Positions 1 through 8,689 of a stretch of 41,763 bases of DNA are shown in pieces; positions within the stretch are counted from its first letter, which is position 1, and the number at the start of each line of letters is the position of its first letter. The translations under genes were made by a program, and so were the position numbers. The notes beneath the pieces are model-generated. The model was not told where the DNA came from. It saw only the letters and a list, made by a program, of their open reading frames with translations, and did not search any database. The DNA is from Candidatus Arcticimaribacter sp. (lineage in GTDB: Bacteria; Bacteroidota; Bacteroidia; Flavobacteriales; Flavobacteriaceae): NCBI GenBank assembly GCA_011526285.1, contig WTJU01000022.1, positions 1-41,763 on the forward strand, read 5' to 3'.

Positions 1-98
1 CCAAAATCAGACGTGTTGCCAGTTACACCATGGGCCATTAGCGGGGCAAATTTAACTAAAGTTTCTTTTTCATTAAAAAGATTTTTAGGAAAATTCAA
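1..98 (-). CDS. Possible 5' portion of a minus-strand CDS running off the window edge; product unknown
   Basis: Minus-strand frame reads ...ENQIWLNFPKNLFNEKETLVKFAPLMAHGVTGNTSDFG with no stop from about 116 to 1. No in-frame ATG near the start; a TTG at 98 is the only plausible start. An ATG further upstream (MYRQKIRFG*) is in another frame. Confidence 0.3.
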   Translation of the reverse strand, partial: MNFPKNLFNEKETLVKFAPLMAHGVTGNTSDF

Positions 99-139
99 CC
101 AAATCTGATTTTCTGTCTATACATTTAATTTAAAAAAAG

Positions 140-625
140 ATGATACAGCTAATTGTTACGGGTGGAACCTTCGATAAAACCTACGATCATATTCACGGAA
201 AGTTGTATTTCAATGAGACCCATATCCCTCAAATGCTTGAACGAAGCCGCTGTAAATTACCCGTTAATATCACCCCGCTTTTTTTAAAAGACAGCCTTGA
301 ATTAACACAAGATGACTTAAAGCAAATAGAAACTATTTGTTCCCAAAGTTTGTCGCAGTCTATAGTGATTACTCACGGAACGGATACCATGGTGCAAACA
401 GCAAAAAAGCTAGCACAATTAAAGCTCAATAAAACCATTGTATTAACAGGTGCAATGATTCCTTATGCTTTTGGGAGTTCATCAGACGGATTTTTTAACC
501 TAGGCTGCGCCTTGGCTTTTTCACAATGTCTTTCCCCCAATGTATACATAACAATGCAAGGGCAGTATTTTCTCTGGAATGAGGTAGAAAAGAATACCGA
601 TTTAGGTCTTTTTGAGAAGATTTAA
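140..625 (+). CDS. Asparaginase-like protein, N-terminal (catalytic) domain only
   Basis: 161 aa ORF with type I/II asparaginase motifs TGGTFDKTYD, ITHGTDTM and VLTGAMIPY; ends without the usual C-terminal domain. Confidence 0.8.
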   Translation: MIQLIVTGGTFDKTYDHIHGKLYFNETHIPQMLERSRCKLPVNITPLFLKDSLELTQDDLKQIETICSQSLSQSIVITHGTDTMVQTAKKLAQLKLNKTIVLTGAMIPYAFGSSSDGFFNLGCALAFSQCLSPNVYITMQGQYFLWNEVEKNTDLGLFEKI

Positions 626-704
626 ATCCTTGGTAGATGCTTTTGTTAAATGCCCAGTCTTATTTGTTTTTAATGTGTATTTTCGTGTGGAATAAGCCCA
701 TTTT

Positions 705-3700
705 ATGACTGAAAAACAATTGCTTTTTTGGAATCGAATTGTTGCAGCAGAAGTATTTACTGTAGCACTACTTACCTTTGGATTAACGGTAGAACCCACT
801 GCTAGTTTTTGGGATGCTGGAGAGTATATCGCCACCTCTGCTAAACTTCAAGTTGGCCACCCGCCAGGAGCTCCCTTTTTTCAAATGATGGGGGCTTTCT
901 TCGCCCTCTTTGCTACTGGTCCAGAGAAAATAGCTTTAATGGTTAACCTAATGTCTGTTTTCTCAAGTGCTTTCACCGTACTATTCCTTTACCTTTCTCT
1001 CGTTTTATTATTGCGTAAACTGCCTGCTTTTACTGAAATTACAACCCCTAAAGAAGCTGTTGGTTATTTTGGTAGTGCTGCGGTTGGTGCTTTAGCGTTT
1101 TGTTTTTCTGATAGTTTCTGGTTCAATGCTGTAGAGGCTGAAGTCTATGCCATGGCTACCTGTATTTTAGCATCGCTTTTCTGGATGGCCTTACGTTGGG
1201 AGAACGAAATGAACACTCCACGTGGTGACCGGTGGTTATTACTCATCGCTTTTGTTATAGGACTTTCTTTTGGCGTTCACTTTATGGGTTTATTAACCAT
1301 TCCTGCAATAGGAATGCTTTATTTCTTTAAAAACACACAAAAAATTACGCTAAAGAATTTTGTGGTTGCCAATGTAGTTTCTGTAGCGATTCTTCTATTC
1401 ATCTTCAAACTTCTTTTACCTTCTACCCTCGCATTTTTTAGTAAAATGGAGGTTTTCTTTGTCAATCAAGTCAACTTACCTTTCAATAGTGGCACCATCA
1501 TAACTGGGGTTTTATTTGTTTTATTTTTCTACTATGGCCTGCGCTTCACACGAAAGAAAAACTACGTTAACCTCAACACAGGAATATTGTGTGTTTTATT
1601 TGTGCTTCTTGGCTTCTCCTCTTGGATAATGCTTCCCATTCGTGCAAATGCCAACACAGTTATCAATGAAAATTCTCCTTCTGATGCACGACAATTATTG
1701 GCCTACTATAATCTAGAACAATATCCTGAAACCAAGCTTTTTTATGGCCCAATGTTCTCTGATATGTATGCTGGACAAGATGACCTTGAACCCTACATTG
1801 ACGATAAACCTAAGTATGAGAGAGACGAAAAAACAGGACGCTATGTGATTGTTAACCATTGGGAGAATGCACGTATTAATGCCAATGGGAATCACAAAGG
1901 GTTTTTACCTCGTTTGTGGAGTCCCGAGCACGCTGAAAACTACATTAACTTCACAGGGCCGCTTGAATTCTCAATTCGCCCAGAATATCGCGGAAGCGAA
2001 GAATTGCAACAGCGTGTGGCTCAATTTCGCCAAGATGCGATAGAAGGAATTGTTTCGGGCGAAGACTATCATCGCTTTTATAAATCTATGGCGCGTTATC
2101 TCAACATTGAGAAGCCAACGTTCTTTGCCAACCTTTATTATTTTTTCACCTATCAGGTGGACTATATGTACATCCGCTATTTTATGTGGAATTTTGTTGG
2201 AAGACAAGACGACATTCAGGGGAATTATGATATTCTTCACGGAAACTGGATTAGCGGGATTCCTTTTGTTGATGAAATTCGTTTGGGGAATCAAAACAAC
2301 CTAAGTGAAGATGCATTGAACAACAAGGCAAGAAACACCTATTTCTTTTTACCATTTATTTTAGGGCTGATGGGGCTTATATTTCTCTATCAGCAAGATA
2401 AAAAGCGTTTTTGGGTGCTTCTACTTTTCTTCCTATTTACAGGTTTAGCCCTTAAAGTATATTTGAACGAACGCCCATTTGAACCGCGTGAACGCGACTA
2501 TGCACTGGTAGGTTCTTTCTACGTTTTTGCCATTTGGATTGGTATGGGTGCTTTTTACTTAAGTACTGAACTAAAGAAAAAATGGAACAACCAATGGGCA
2601 AAACCGATAAGTGTAGCCCTATGCTTAGTGGCTGTTCCTTTTCTTATGGCCTATCAAAACTGGGATGATCACGACCGTTCAGGACGTTACACCGCACAAT
2701 CGGTTGCAAAGTCCTATCTCACCTCCATTCAGAAAGATAAAGACGCCATAATTTTTACCATTGGAGACAACGATACTTTTGCCTTGTGGTATGCACAAGA
2801 AATTGAAGGTTACCGAACCGATGTTAGGCCTATTAATACAAGCTTGTTGGCAACCGATTGGTATATCGATCAAATGAAGCGAAAAACCTATGCAAGTGAA
2901 CCCATTCCCTCTCAATTGACGCACAATCTCTATGCGTATGGTATTCGTGACTATATAAAGTATGAACCCCTGGCCGATTCTTTACGTTGGGACATTAAAG
3001 ATTTTGTAAACTGGGTGAGTAGTGATGATCCTAGAACAAAATACAGGTCCCTCATCTTGCAATCAGGGGGTGATCCTGATCTATATCCCATGGGAACACA
3101 AGAGATGATCTATTATCCCACCAATAAAATTAGACTTCCCGTTAATGTAGAAAATGTTATTAAAAGTGGGCTGGTGAAAGAAAAAGACCGTGATCAAATT
3201 GTTCCTTACATCGATATTGATCTCCCAAGAAGTGGCCTCTATAAAAACCAGTTAATGATGCTAGATATCTTGGCCAATAACGACTGGGAACGTCCAATTT
3301 ATTTTACCGGAGGGAGCTATGCCGAAGCTGAATATATTTGGATGAAAGATTATTTACAATTGGAAGGTTTGGTCTATAAACTGGTACCCATTAGAACCCC
3401 ACCCAACCCTATTAATCCTTATTTGATGGGACGTGTAGACGGGGATTTAATGTATGATATAGTTCAACAATGGGAATGGGGAAATGCCAATAGTCCTGAC
3501 ATTTATCACGATCCAGAGACCAGAAAAAACAGTATCTCCTACCGCAGTAACCTCGCACGTCTAGCCGAAGTATTAATCGATGAAGAAAAATTTGAAAAAG
3601 CGGAGCATATTCTTGACTTAGCCCTAGAAAAAATGCCCATCAATTACTTTGGTTATTACAGCTTGCTAGCTCCTTTTGTAGATGGTTATTATCGAATTGG

Positions 3701-4253
3701 AAAAACGGAGAAAGCGCGAAAAGTATTTGAAGCTGTTGCAAAGAAGCACCAAAGCCAATTGACCTATTTCAATAGTCTTTCGCTTGATTTGCGCTATGAG
3801 TTGGGCGAAGATATTTTGACTGAGGTTGAGCGTTATCGCACATTAGTAGAAACAGTGCTAGAAAACAAAGACAAAGAAAAGTTAGGAAGCTACATTCAAG
3901 ACTTTAGAGCGTACAGCAGCTATTTTGCTTTTCTGTATGGTGAATATGATTATTATACCGCTTTAGAAGAGTTTGTTGAAGGACTATATCTGGCACAAGA
4001 AACAGAAAATGCGCGTGCTTTGGCCGATAAGGTAGCCGGTGTTTATGAAAACCGTTTACGAATAATTGGAGGGTTTGAGCCTGAACGCCAACGTGAACTC
4101 AACGATAGAATTATGGATGAGATTAATGGGTTTAGAAGGGTGTTACTTTATGTCAATCTATACGATACTGATGAGCAACGCGACTCGATGGAAAACAGAG
4201 TGTACAACAGCATTAAGAATCTAGTAGTTTTTGAAGATCTTATCGAAGATTAA
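705..4253 (+). CDS. DUF2723 family multi-pass membrane protein (TMEM260/protein O-mannosyltransferase-like) with TPR-like C-terminus
   Basis: 1182 aa; N-terminal TPTASFWDAGEYIATSAKLQVGHPPGAPFF signature, many TM segments, helical repeat-like C-terminus. Confidence 0.85.
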   Translation: MTEKQLLFWNRIVAAEVFTVALLTFGLTVEPTASFWDAGEYIATSAKLQVGHPPGAPFFQMMGAFFALFATGPEKIALMVNLMSVFSSAFTVLFLYLSLVLLLRKLPAFTEITTPKEAVGYFGSAAVGALAFCFSDSFWFNAVEAEVYAMATCILASLFWMALRWENEMNTPRGDRWLLLIAFVIGLSFGVHFMGLLTIPAIGMLYFFKNTQKITLKNFVVANVVSVAILLFIFKLLLPSTLAFFSKMEVFFVNQVNLPFNSGTIITGVLFVLFFYYGLRFTRKKNYVNLNTGILCVLFVLLGFSSWIMLPIRANANTVINENSPSDARQLLAYYNLEQYPETKLFYGPMFSDMYAGQDDLEPYIDDKPKYERDEKTGRYVIVNHWENARINANGNHKGFLPRLWSPEHAENYINFTGPLEFSIRPEYRGSEELQQRVAQFRQDAIEGIVSGEDYHRFYKSMARYLNIEKPTFFANLYYFFTYQVDYMYIRYFMWNFVGRQDDIQGNYDILHGNWISGIPFVDEIRLGNQNNLSEDALNNKARNTYFFLPFILGLMGLIFLYQQDKKRFWVLLLFFLFTGLALKVYLNERPFEPRERDYALVGSFYVFAIWIGMGAFYLSTELKKKWNNQWAKPISVALCLVAVPFLMAYQNWDDHDRSGRYTAQSVAKSYLTSIQKDKDAIIFTIGDNDTFALWYAQEIEGYRTDVRPINTSLLATDWYIDQMKRKTYASEPIPSQLTHNLYAYGIRDYIKYEPLADSLRWDIKDFVNWVSSDDPRTKYRSLILQSGGDPDLYPMGTQEMIYYPTNKIRLPVNVENVIKSGLVKEKDRDQIVPYIDIDLPRSGLYKNQLMMLDILANNDWERPIYFTGGSYAEAEYIWMKDYLQLEGLVYKLVPIRTPPNPINPYLMGRVDGDLMYDIVQQWEWGNANSPDIYHDPETRKNSISYRSNLARLAEVLIDEEKFEKAEHILDLALEKMPINYFGYYSLLAPFVDGYYRIGKTEKARKVFEAVAKKHQSQLTYFNSLSLDLRYELGEDILTEVERYRTLVETVLENKDKEKLGSYIQDFRAYSSYFAFLYGEYDYYTALEEFVEGLYLAQETENARALADKVAGVYENRLRIIGGFEPERQRELNDRIMDEINGFRRVLLYVNLYDTDEQRDSMENRVYNSIKNLVVFEDLIED

Positions 4254-4549
4254 TCGACATACTCGTTCATCAAGCCAATTAAGGTATTGGCGTCTTGTTC
4301 TCCACTTTGGCGCCAAACCATTTCGCCCATTTTGTAAATCATCAACGTAGGCATTACCTTAACCCGTAAGGCATCAGCTAATTTTGGGTTTTTATCGATC
4401 TCAATTTTAATGACCTTCCCATGATCTCCAATGGCCGCTGCAACATCTCTTAGCGTAGGGAAAAATTCATCTTTTAACTCCTCCATTTCTTTAAAAAACA
4501 CTAAAAGTAATGGAGCGTTACCGTCAATTAATTCACCAAATTTTGACAT
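4250..4549 (-). CDS. Thioredoxin-fold family protein
   Basis: 99 aa; pattern FGELIDGNAPLLLVFF...KIEIDKNPKLADALRVKVMPTLMIYKMGEMVWRQSGEQD. The cis-Pro loop (VMPT) is present but no CxxC. Confidence 0.8.
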   Translation of the reverse strand: MSKFGELIDGNAPLLLVFFKEMEELKDEFFPTLRDVAAAIGDHGKVIKIEIDKNPKLADALRVKVMPTLMIYKMGEMVWRQSGEQDANTLIGLMNEYVD

Positions 4550-4601
4550 GATAGCTCGGTTTTAAACGTTGACTTTCATTTACGAAGGTAGAATATTTTA
4601 T

Positions 4602-5831
4602 TTAAACTTCTTTCTTTGAACGTTTTAAGCTAATAACGGTAATCTCTGGCCAAATTCCCACTCGCCCGGGATAACCTAAAAATCCAAAGCCGCGATTAAC
4701 ATTAATCCATTGATTTTTCTCCTGATAAAGACCTGCCCATTGTTTATAGCGCCACTTTACTGGACTCCACTTGAACCAGCCGGGGATTTCAATGCCAAAT
4801 TGCATGCCGTGCGTATGCCCACTTAATGTGAGATGAAAAGGATAAGGATGAGGAATTACCTGTGCTTCCCAGTGCGAGGGATCATGTGATAGCAGCACTT
4901 TAAAATCTTCTGGATTTACATCGGTTAATGCTTTCTCTAAATCTCCTGCTTTTTTAAATCCGCCTTTTCCCCAATTTTCTACACCAACCAAAGCCAAGCG
5001 CTCCCCGTCTTTTTCTATAAATTTTGTTTCATTAAGCAAAACATTAAAGCCCATCTCTTTTTGGGTGTCGAGAAGTAATTGAAGGTTGTCTTCTTTTTCT
5101 TGGCGGCTGCCCCAAGCTACGTAATCTCCGTAGTCGTGGTTTCCCAGCACAGAATAGATCCCCTCCTTTGCGCTTAAACGCCCAAATGCTTTTTTCCAAG
5201 GCAACAACTCCTCGGCTTTATTATTGACAATATCACCTGTGAACAAGATCACATCAGAATTTTGCTGGTTAATGAGGTCTATTCCATAATTCACTTTTTT
5301 GGCATTGTCAAAGCTCCCGCTGTGAATGTCTGAAATTTGCGTTATGGTGAAACCATCAAAAGCTTTTGGAAGGTCGTCAAACTCAAGGGCATAATGCAGC
5401 ACTTTGTAGTTGTATTTTCCGCGAATCATGCCCACCAAAAGAGAAGCAAAGGGAATGGCCGCTAAACCAATTGCCAACTGTGAGATGAATTTTCTTCTAC
5501 TCGGAAGATACTGTTCTCCCTTTGAATCGGCGAAATAATGGTAAAGCGCTTGGGGTAGTCTTAGTAAATCTTCAAAAGCCAAGAAAAAAATTATGATTAA
5601 CTGAAAGATAAACAGCGACATGAACAGTCCTGAAGCAAGGCTAATGGCAGGGGTAAATCCTATTGAACGACTGTATGTGGAAATATGGAAAATAAAATTC
5701 GCAACTATTAAAGCAATCGCCCCAAAATAGATATACACCAGCCAACGGCTAAATCCTAATGTTTTAATCGCCTGAAAGGCATACCATTGCACCAAACTAA
5801 AGAAGGCAAAGAAAAATAGCCAACGTATCAT
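4602..5831 (-). CDS. Membrane-anchored metallophosphoesterase
   Basis: 409 aa; N-terminal TM segments then ITQISDIHSG, FTGDIVNN, VLGNHDYGDY, LLSHDP and LSGHTHGMQ motifs. Confidence 0.9.
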   Translation of the reverse strand: MIRWLFFFAFFSLVQWYAFQAIKTLGFSRWLVYIYFGAIALIVANFIFHISTYSRSIGFTPAISLASGLFMSLFIFQLIIIFFLAFEDLLRLPQALYHYFADSKGEQYLPSRRKFISQLAIGLAAIPFASLLVGMIRGKYNYKVLHYALEFDDLPKAFDGFTITQISDIHSGSFDNAKKVNYGIDLINQQNSDVILFTGDIVNNKAEELLPWKKAFGRLSAKEGIYSVLGNHDYGDYVAWGSRQEKEDNLQLLLDTQKEMGFNVLLNETKFIEKDGERLALVGVENWGKGGFKKAGDLEKALTDVNPEDFKVLLSHDPSHWEAQVIPHPYPFHLTLSGHTHGMQFGIEIPGWFKWSPVKWRYKQWAGLYQEKNQWINVNRGFGFLGYPGRVGIWPEITVISLKRSKKEV

Positions 5832-5836
5832 AAAGT

Positions 5837-7177
5837 CTATTTAATTTTTTCAGCGAGTTCCATTGCTTTCCCGTCTGATAAACTGGCAACAAAGCAACTT
5901 GCATTGAGTAGGGTTTGATATAAAGATTGCTTAACCAGTGGGGTTCCGGGTGGCACCAAGCGCAGGATAAGTTGATCATATGCTGTCGTATTCCCTTGTT
6001 GTTCATGCACAGCCGCGGTACAGAAAGCAGACAATAATGTGCTGATAACTTTATAGCCCACAATTTCTTTTTGAAGTACTTCTTCCGATCGGTAAACCTT
6101 GTCAACACTAATGGCAATGATATCATCCATCTGGGCCTTGTATTTGCTTTTATCAAGTAATGCATGAGGGAATGTGCCTTTAAGTATTTCTTCCTCATGC
6201 GCAAGAAAAATAGCTATCGCATCAGAAATTAAGCTATTGATGGCTAAAGAACGCAAATAGCTCATGCGTTGCGAGGTGAATTGCAGACTAGCATATTTCT
6301 CGGTATCCATGCGGTCTTTAACTAGCTTAATCAAATATTCTAGGGCATAATCTTCTGCAATCCAACCCAAGTTGATTCCATCTTCAAAATCAATGATAGT
6401 GTAACAAATATCATCTGCTGCTTCAACCAAATACGCCAAGGGGTGACGATGAAAACGGTTGCCTTCTTTAAGCCCCATATCGTTGGCCATGGTTTCAAAA
6501 AAAGCCTTTTGGGATTGGAAGTAGCCAAACTTTTTATCGGCTACGTGAGGGGTTGGTCTATAGGGTAATGAACTTTTTGGGTATTTCATATAGGCCCCTA
6601 ATGTTGCATAACTTATACGTAAACCGCCAGGAGCTCCTGCCACTGTCTCGGTCAGTAATTTAAATCCGTTGGCGTTGCCTTCAAAACGACATAGGTCTTC
6701 ATATTCAACGGCACTCAATTGATCTTTATAGGCTTTCCCCTCACCTGTGCTAAAGTAATGACCAATGGCTTTCTCCCCACTATGCCCAAAGGGTGGATTC
6801 CCAATATCGTGGCCAAGAGCTGCTGCTGCTACAATAGCACCAAAATCATTGGCTTGATAGCCATGAACTTGCTGTAAATGCGGATGACGCTCAAGAATAG
6901 CTTTTCCTGCCAAACGCCCTAAACTACGGGCAACCACAGAAACTTCAATACTATGAGTGAGACGGGTGTGAACAAAATCTGTTTTAGAAAAAGGAATGAC
7001 CTGTGTTTTGTCTTGTAGGGACCGAAAAAAAGAGGAGAAAACAATACGATCATAGTCTACCTCAAAGCCAAGTCGGATTTCATCTTGTTCTTTTCGAATT
7101 CGTTTGGTGGTATCACCAAAACGCTGGAGGGATAATAGTTGCTCCCAGTTCATTAATTTTTTTTGTAAATGTAACAA
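5837..7177 (-). CDS. dgt: Deoxyguanosinetriphosphate triphosphohydrolase (dGTPase, HD superfamily)
   Basis: 446 aa; RLTHSIEVSVVARSLGR, AAALGHDIGNPPFGHSGE and EAADDICYTIIDFEDG motifs. Confidence 0.92.
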   Translation of the reverse strand: MLHLQKKLMNWEQLLSLQRFGDTTKRIRKEQDEIRLGFEVDYDRIVFSSFFRSLQDKTQVIPFSKTDFVHTRLTHSIEVSVVARSLGRLAGKAILERHPHLQQVHGYQANDFGAIVAAAALGHDIGNPPFGHSGEKAIGHYFSTGEGKAYKDQLSAVEYEDLCRFEGNANGFKLLTETVAGAPGGLRISYATLGAYMKYPKSSLPYRPTPHVADKKFGYFQSQKAFFETMANDMGLKEGNRFHRHPLAYLVEAADDICYTIIDFEDGINLGWIAEDYALEYLIKLVKDRMDTEKYASLQFTSQRMSYLRSLAINSLISDAIAIFLAHEEEILKGTFPHALLDKSKYKAQMDDIIAISVDKVYRSEEVLQKEIVGYKVISTLLSAFCTAAVHEQQGNTTAYDQLILRLVPPGTPLVKQSLYQTLLNASCFVASLSDGKAMELAEKIK

Positions 7178-7319
7178 AAGATTCAGGCTTGTACCATATT
7201 AAGCCTGTGTTAAGCAGCTTTAATTTTCATAACATTCAATTAAGCTAGTGGTAGAAGAAAGTTAAAGTTCTGTGGTTACATCTTAACATTGGACTAAAAC
7301 TCTGCACTACACGTTCCAT

Positions 7320-7327
7320 TAATTTTG
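7320..7327 (+). promoter_or_regulatory. Putative -7 element upstream of the beta-helix lipoprotein gene
   Basis: TAATTTTG matches TAnnTTTG; 20 bp upstream of the ATG. Confidence 0.45.
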
Positions 7328-7347
7328 GAACAAATATTTTATTAAAG

Positions 7348-8622
7348 ATGAAAACGCAATCTCTTTACCTATCAATGTTCATTCTAATCGGTTTACTTCA
7401 GTCTTGTACACCAGAAGCAGAAACCATTTTTGAAACGATTACGATTACAGAAACAGTAACTGTAACCACTTCTCTTCCAACACCAGAAAGTGTAACTGTT
7501 GGTGCTGGAGGAATTTTCTATATCGACGATACACAAACTTGGACCAATGACCGCATTTGGGTCATGAACGGAAAGGTTGTTGTTCGAGCAGGTGGAGTAT
7601 TAAATATTGAAGCCGGTACAATCATCAAATCTGAAAATGCACAAGGAGTTGATGCAACAGCCTTAATTATCGCTAGAGGTGGGGTTATCAATGCAAACGG
7701 AACTGCAACTGCACCAATTATTTTTACTGACGTTAACGATATTATCGATTATAACGATGGTATCGTGAGTCCCAATCGTGTTCCAACAGATACAGGAAAA
7801 TGGGGTGGGATTATCATTCTAGGTGATGCCATGGTTGGACAAGACGGAGGAAATGACGATATCGAAGGAATTGCCTCTGGATATGACTGGACCAACTACG
7901 GAGGAAGCAACGACAACGATTCTTCAGGGGTATTGACCTATGTTTCTATTCGTCACAGTGGTACACAATTGGCTGGTGGAGACGAAATTCAAGGACTTAC
8001 CCTTGGTGGTGTTGGAGCTGGAACAACAATAAACAATATTGAGGTTGTAGGAAGTAATGACGACGGTATCGAAATCTTCGGTGGTTCTGTGAATGTATCA
8101 AATGTTGTTATTCTTGCTCAACGCGATGACGCACTTGATTTAGACCAAGGGTATAAAGGAACTATTGACAATGCAGTCATTGCTTTAAGAGCCAATTCAG
8201 ACAATCCATTTGAAATTGATGGAACAGAAGACTCTACAGGAGCAAATGATGGTGTTTACACTGTTAATAATGTAACCGTTTACGGTGCAGACAACCCAGA
8301 ACCTGGAAAAAATAATCTTGGAGATTGGAAAAGTGATGCCACTGGATTGACCAATAATGTAGTCTATAAAAACATTAACGGCTTAGCCATTAAAGGAATA
8401 GATGCCGATACATACAACGGACAAGCAACAACTGCTTCCTTAGGGAATCTCAATTTCAATGGTTTTGACTTTGTTAGCACAGCAAGTCTCGCCGATTTGT
8501 TTGCCAACACAACCGTAACGGATTATGCTGATTGGGCAGAAGTCGTTGCCACACAAGAAGCAAACACAGGAGCAGATGAAGATGCATTCAGTTGGACTTT
8601 ATGGAGCACACTTGCAAACTAA
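7348..8622 (+). CDS. Predicted beta-helix lipoprotein, likely outer-membrane associated, function unknown
   Basis: 424 aa; lipobox LLQSC, Thr/Val-rich linker, then repetitive beta-rich sequence (GGVLNIEAGTIIKS..., GGVINANGTATAPIIFT...). Located 67 bp upstream of a TonB receptor gene. Confidence 0.75.
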   Translation: MKTQSLYLSMFILIGLLQSCTPEAETIFETITITETVTVTTSLPTPESVTVGAGGIFYIDDTQTWTNDRIWVMNGKVVVRAGGVLNIEAGTIIKSENAQGVDATALIIARGGVINANGTATAPIIFTDVNDIIDYNDGIVSPNRVPTDTGKWGGIIILGDAMVGQDGGNDDIEGIASGYDWTNYGGSNDNDSSGVLTYVSIRHSGTQLAGGDEIQGLTLGGVGAGTTINNIEVVGSNDDGIEIFGGSVNVSNVVILAQRDDALDLDQGYKGTIDNAVIALRANSDNPFEIDGTEDSTGANDGVYTVNNVTVYGADNPEPGKNNLGDWKSDATGLTNNVVYKNINGLAIKGIDADTYNGQATTASLGNLNFNGFDFVSTASLADLFANTTVTDYADWAEVVATQEANTGADEDAFSWTLWSTLAN

Positions 8623-8647
8623 TTATATATACCATAAATATTTTACC

Positions 8648-8680
8648 AATTTGCCTAGCGCTAACTAGGCAAATTTTTAC
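8648..8680 (+). terminator. Strong hairpin plus T-tract between the lipoprotein and TonB receptor genes (terminator/attenuator-like)
   Basis: AATTTGCCTAG-CGCTAA-CTAGGCAAATT, perfect 11-bp stem and 6-nt loop, then TTTACGTTTTT; TonB receptor ATG at 8690. Confidence 0.75.
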
Positions 8681-8689
8681 GTTTTTCAG

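Noticed and set aside
1713-2924. Several 60-107 aa ORFs antisense or out of frame inside the DUF2723 gene
   Set aside because: Fully contained in a strong long CDS with recognised motifs; compositions look like shadow translation with no domain signal.
5797-6528. Minus-strand ORFs of 135 and 62 aa overlapping dgt
   Set aside because: Same strand but alternate frame to dGTPase, whose HD motifs define the true frame.
7184-7207. CAGGCTT-N10-AAGCCTG inverted repeat upstream of dgt
   Set aside because: A 7-bp stem with 10-nt loop and no T-tract; could be an operator but nothing else supports it.
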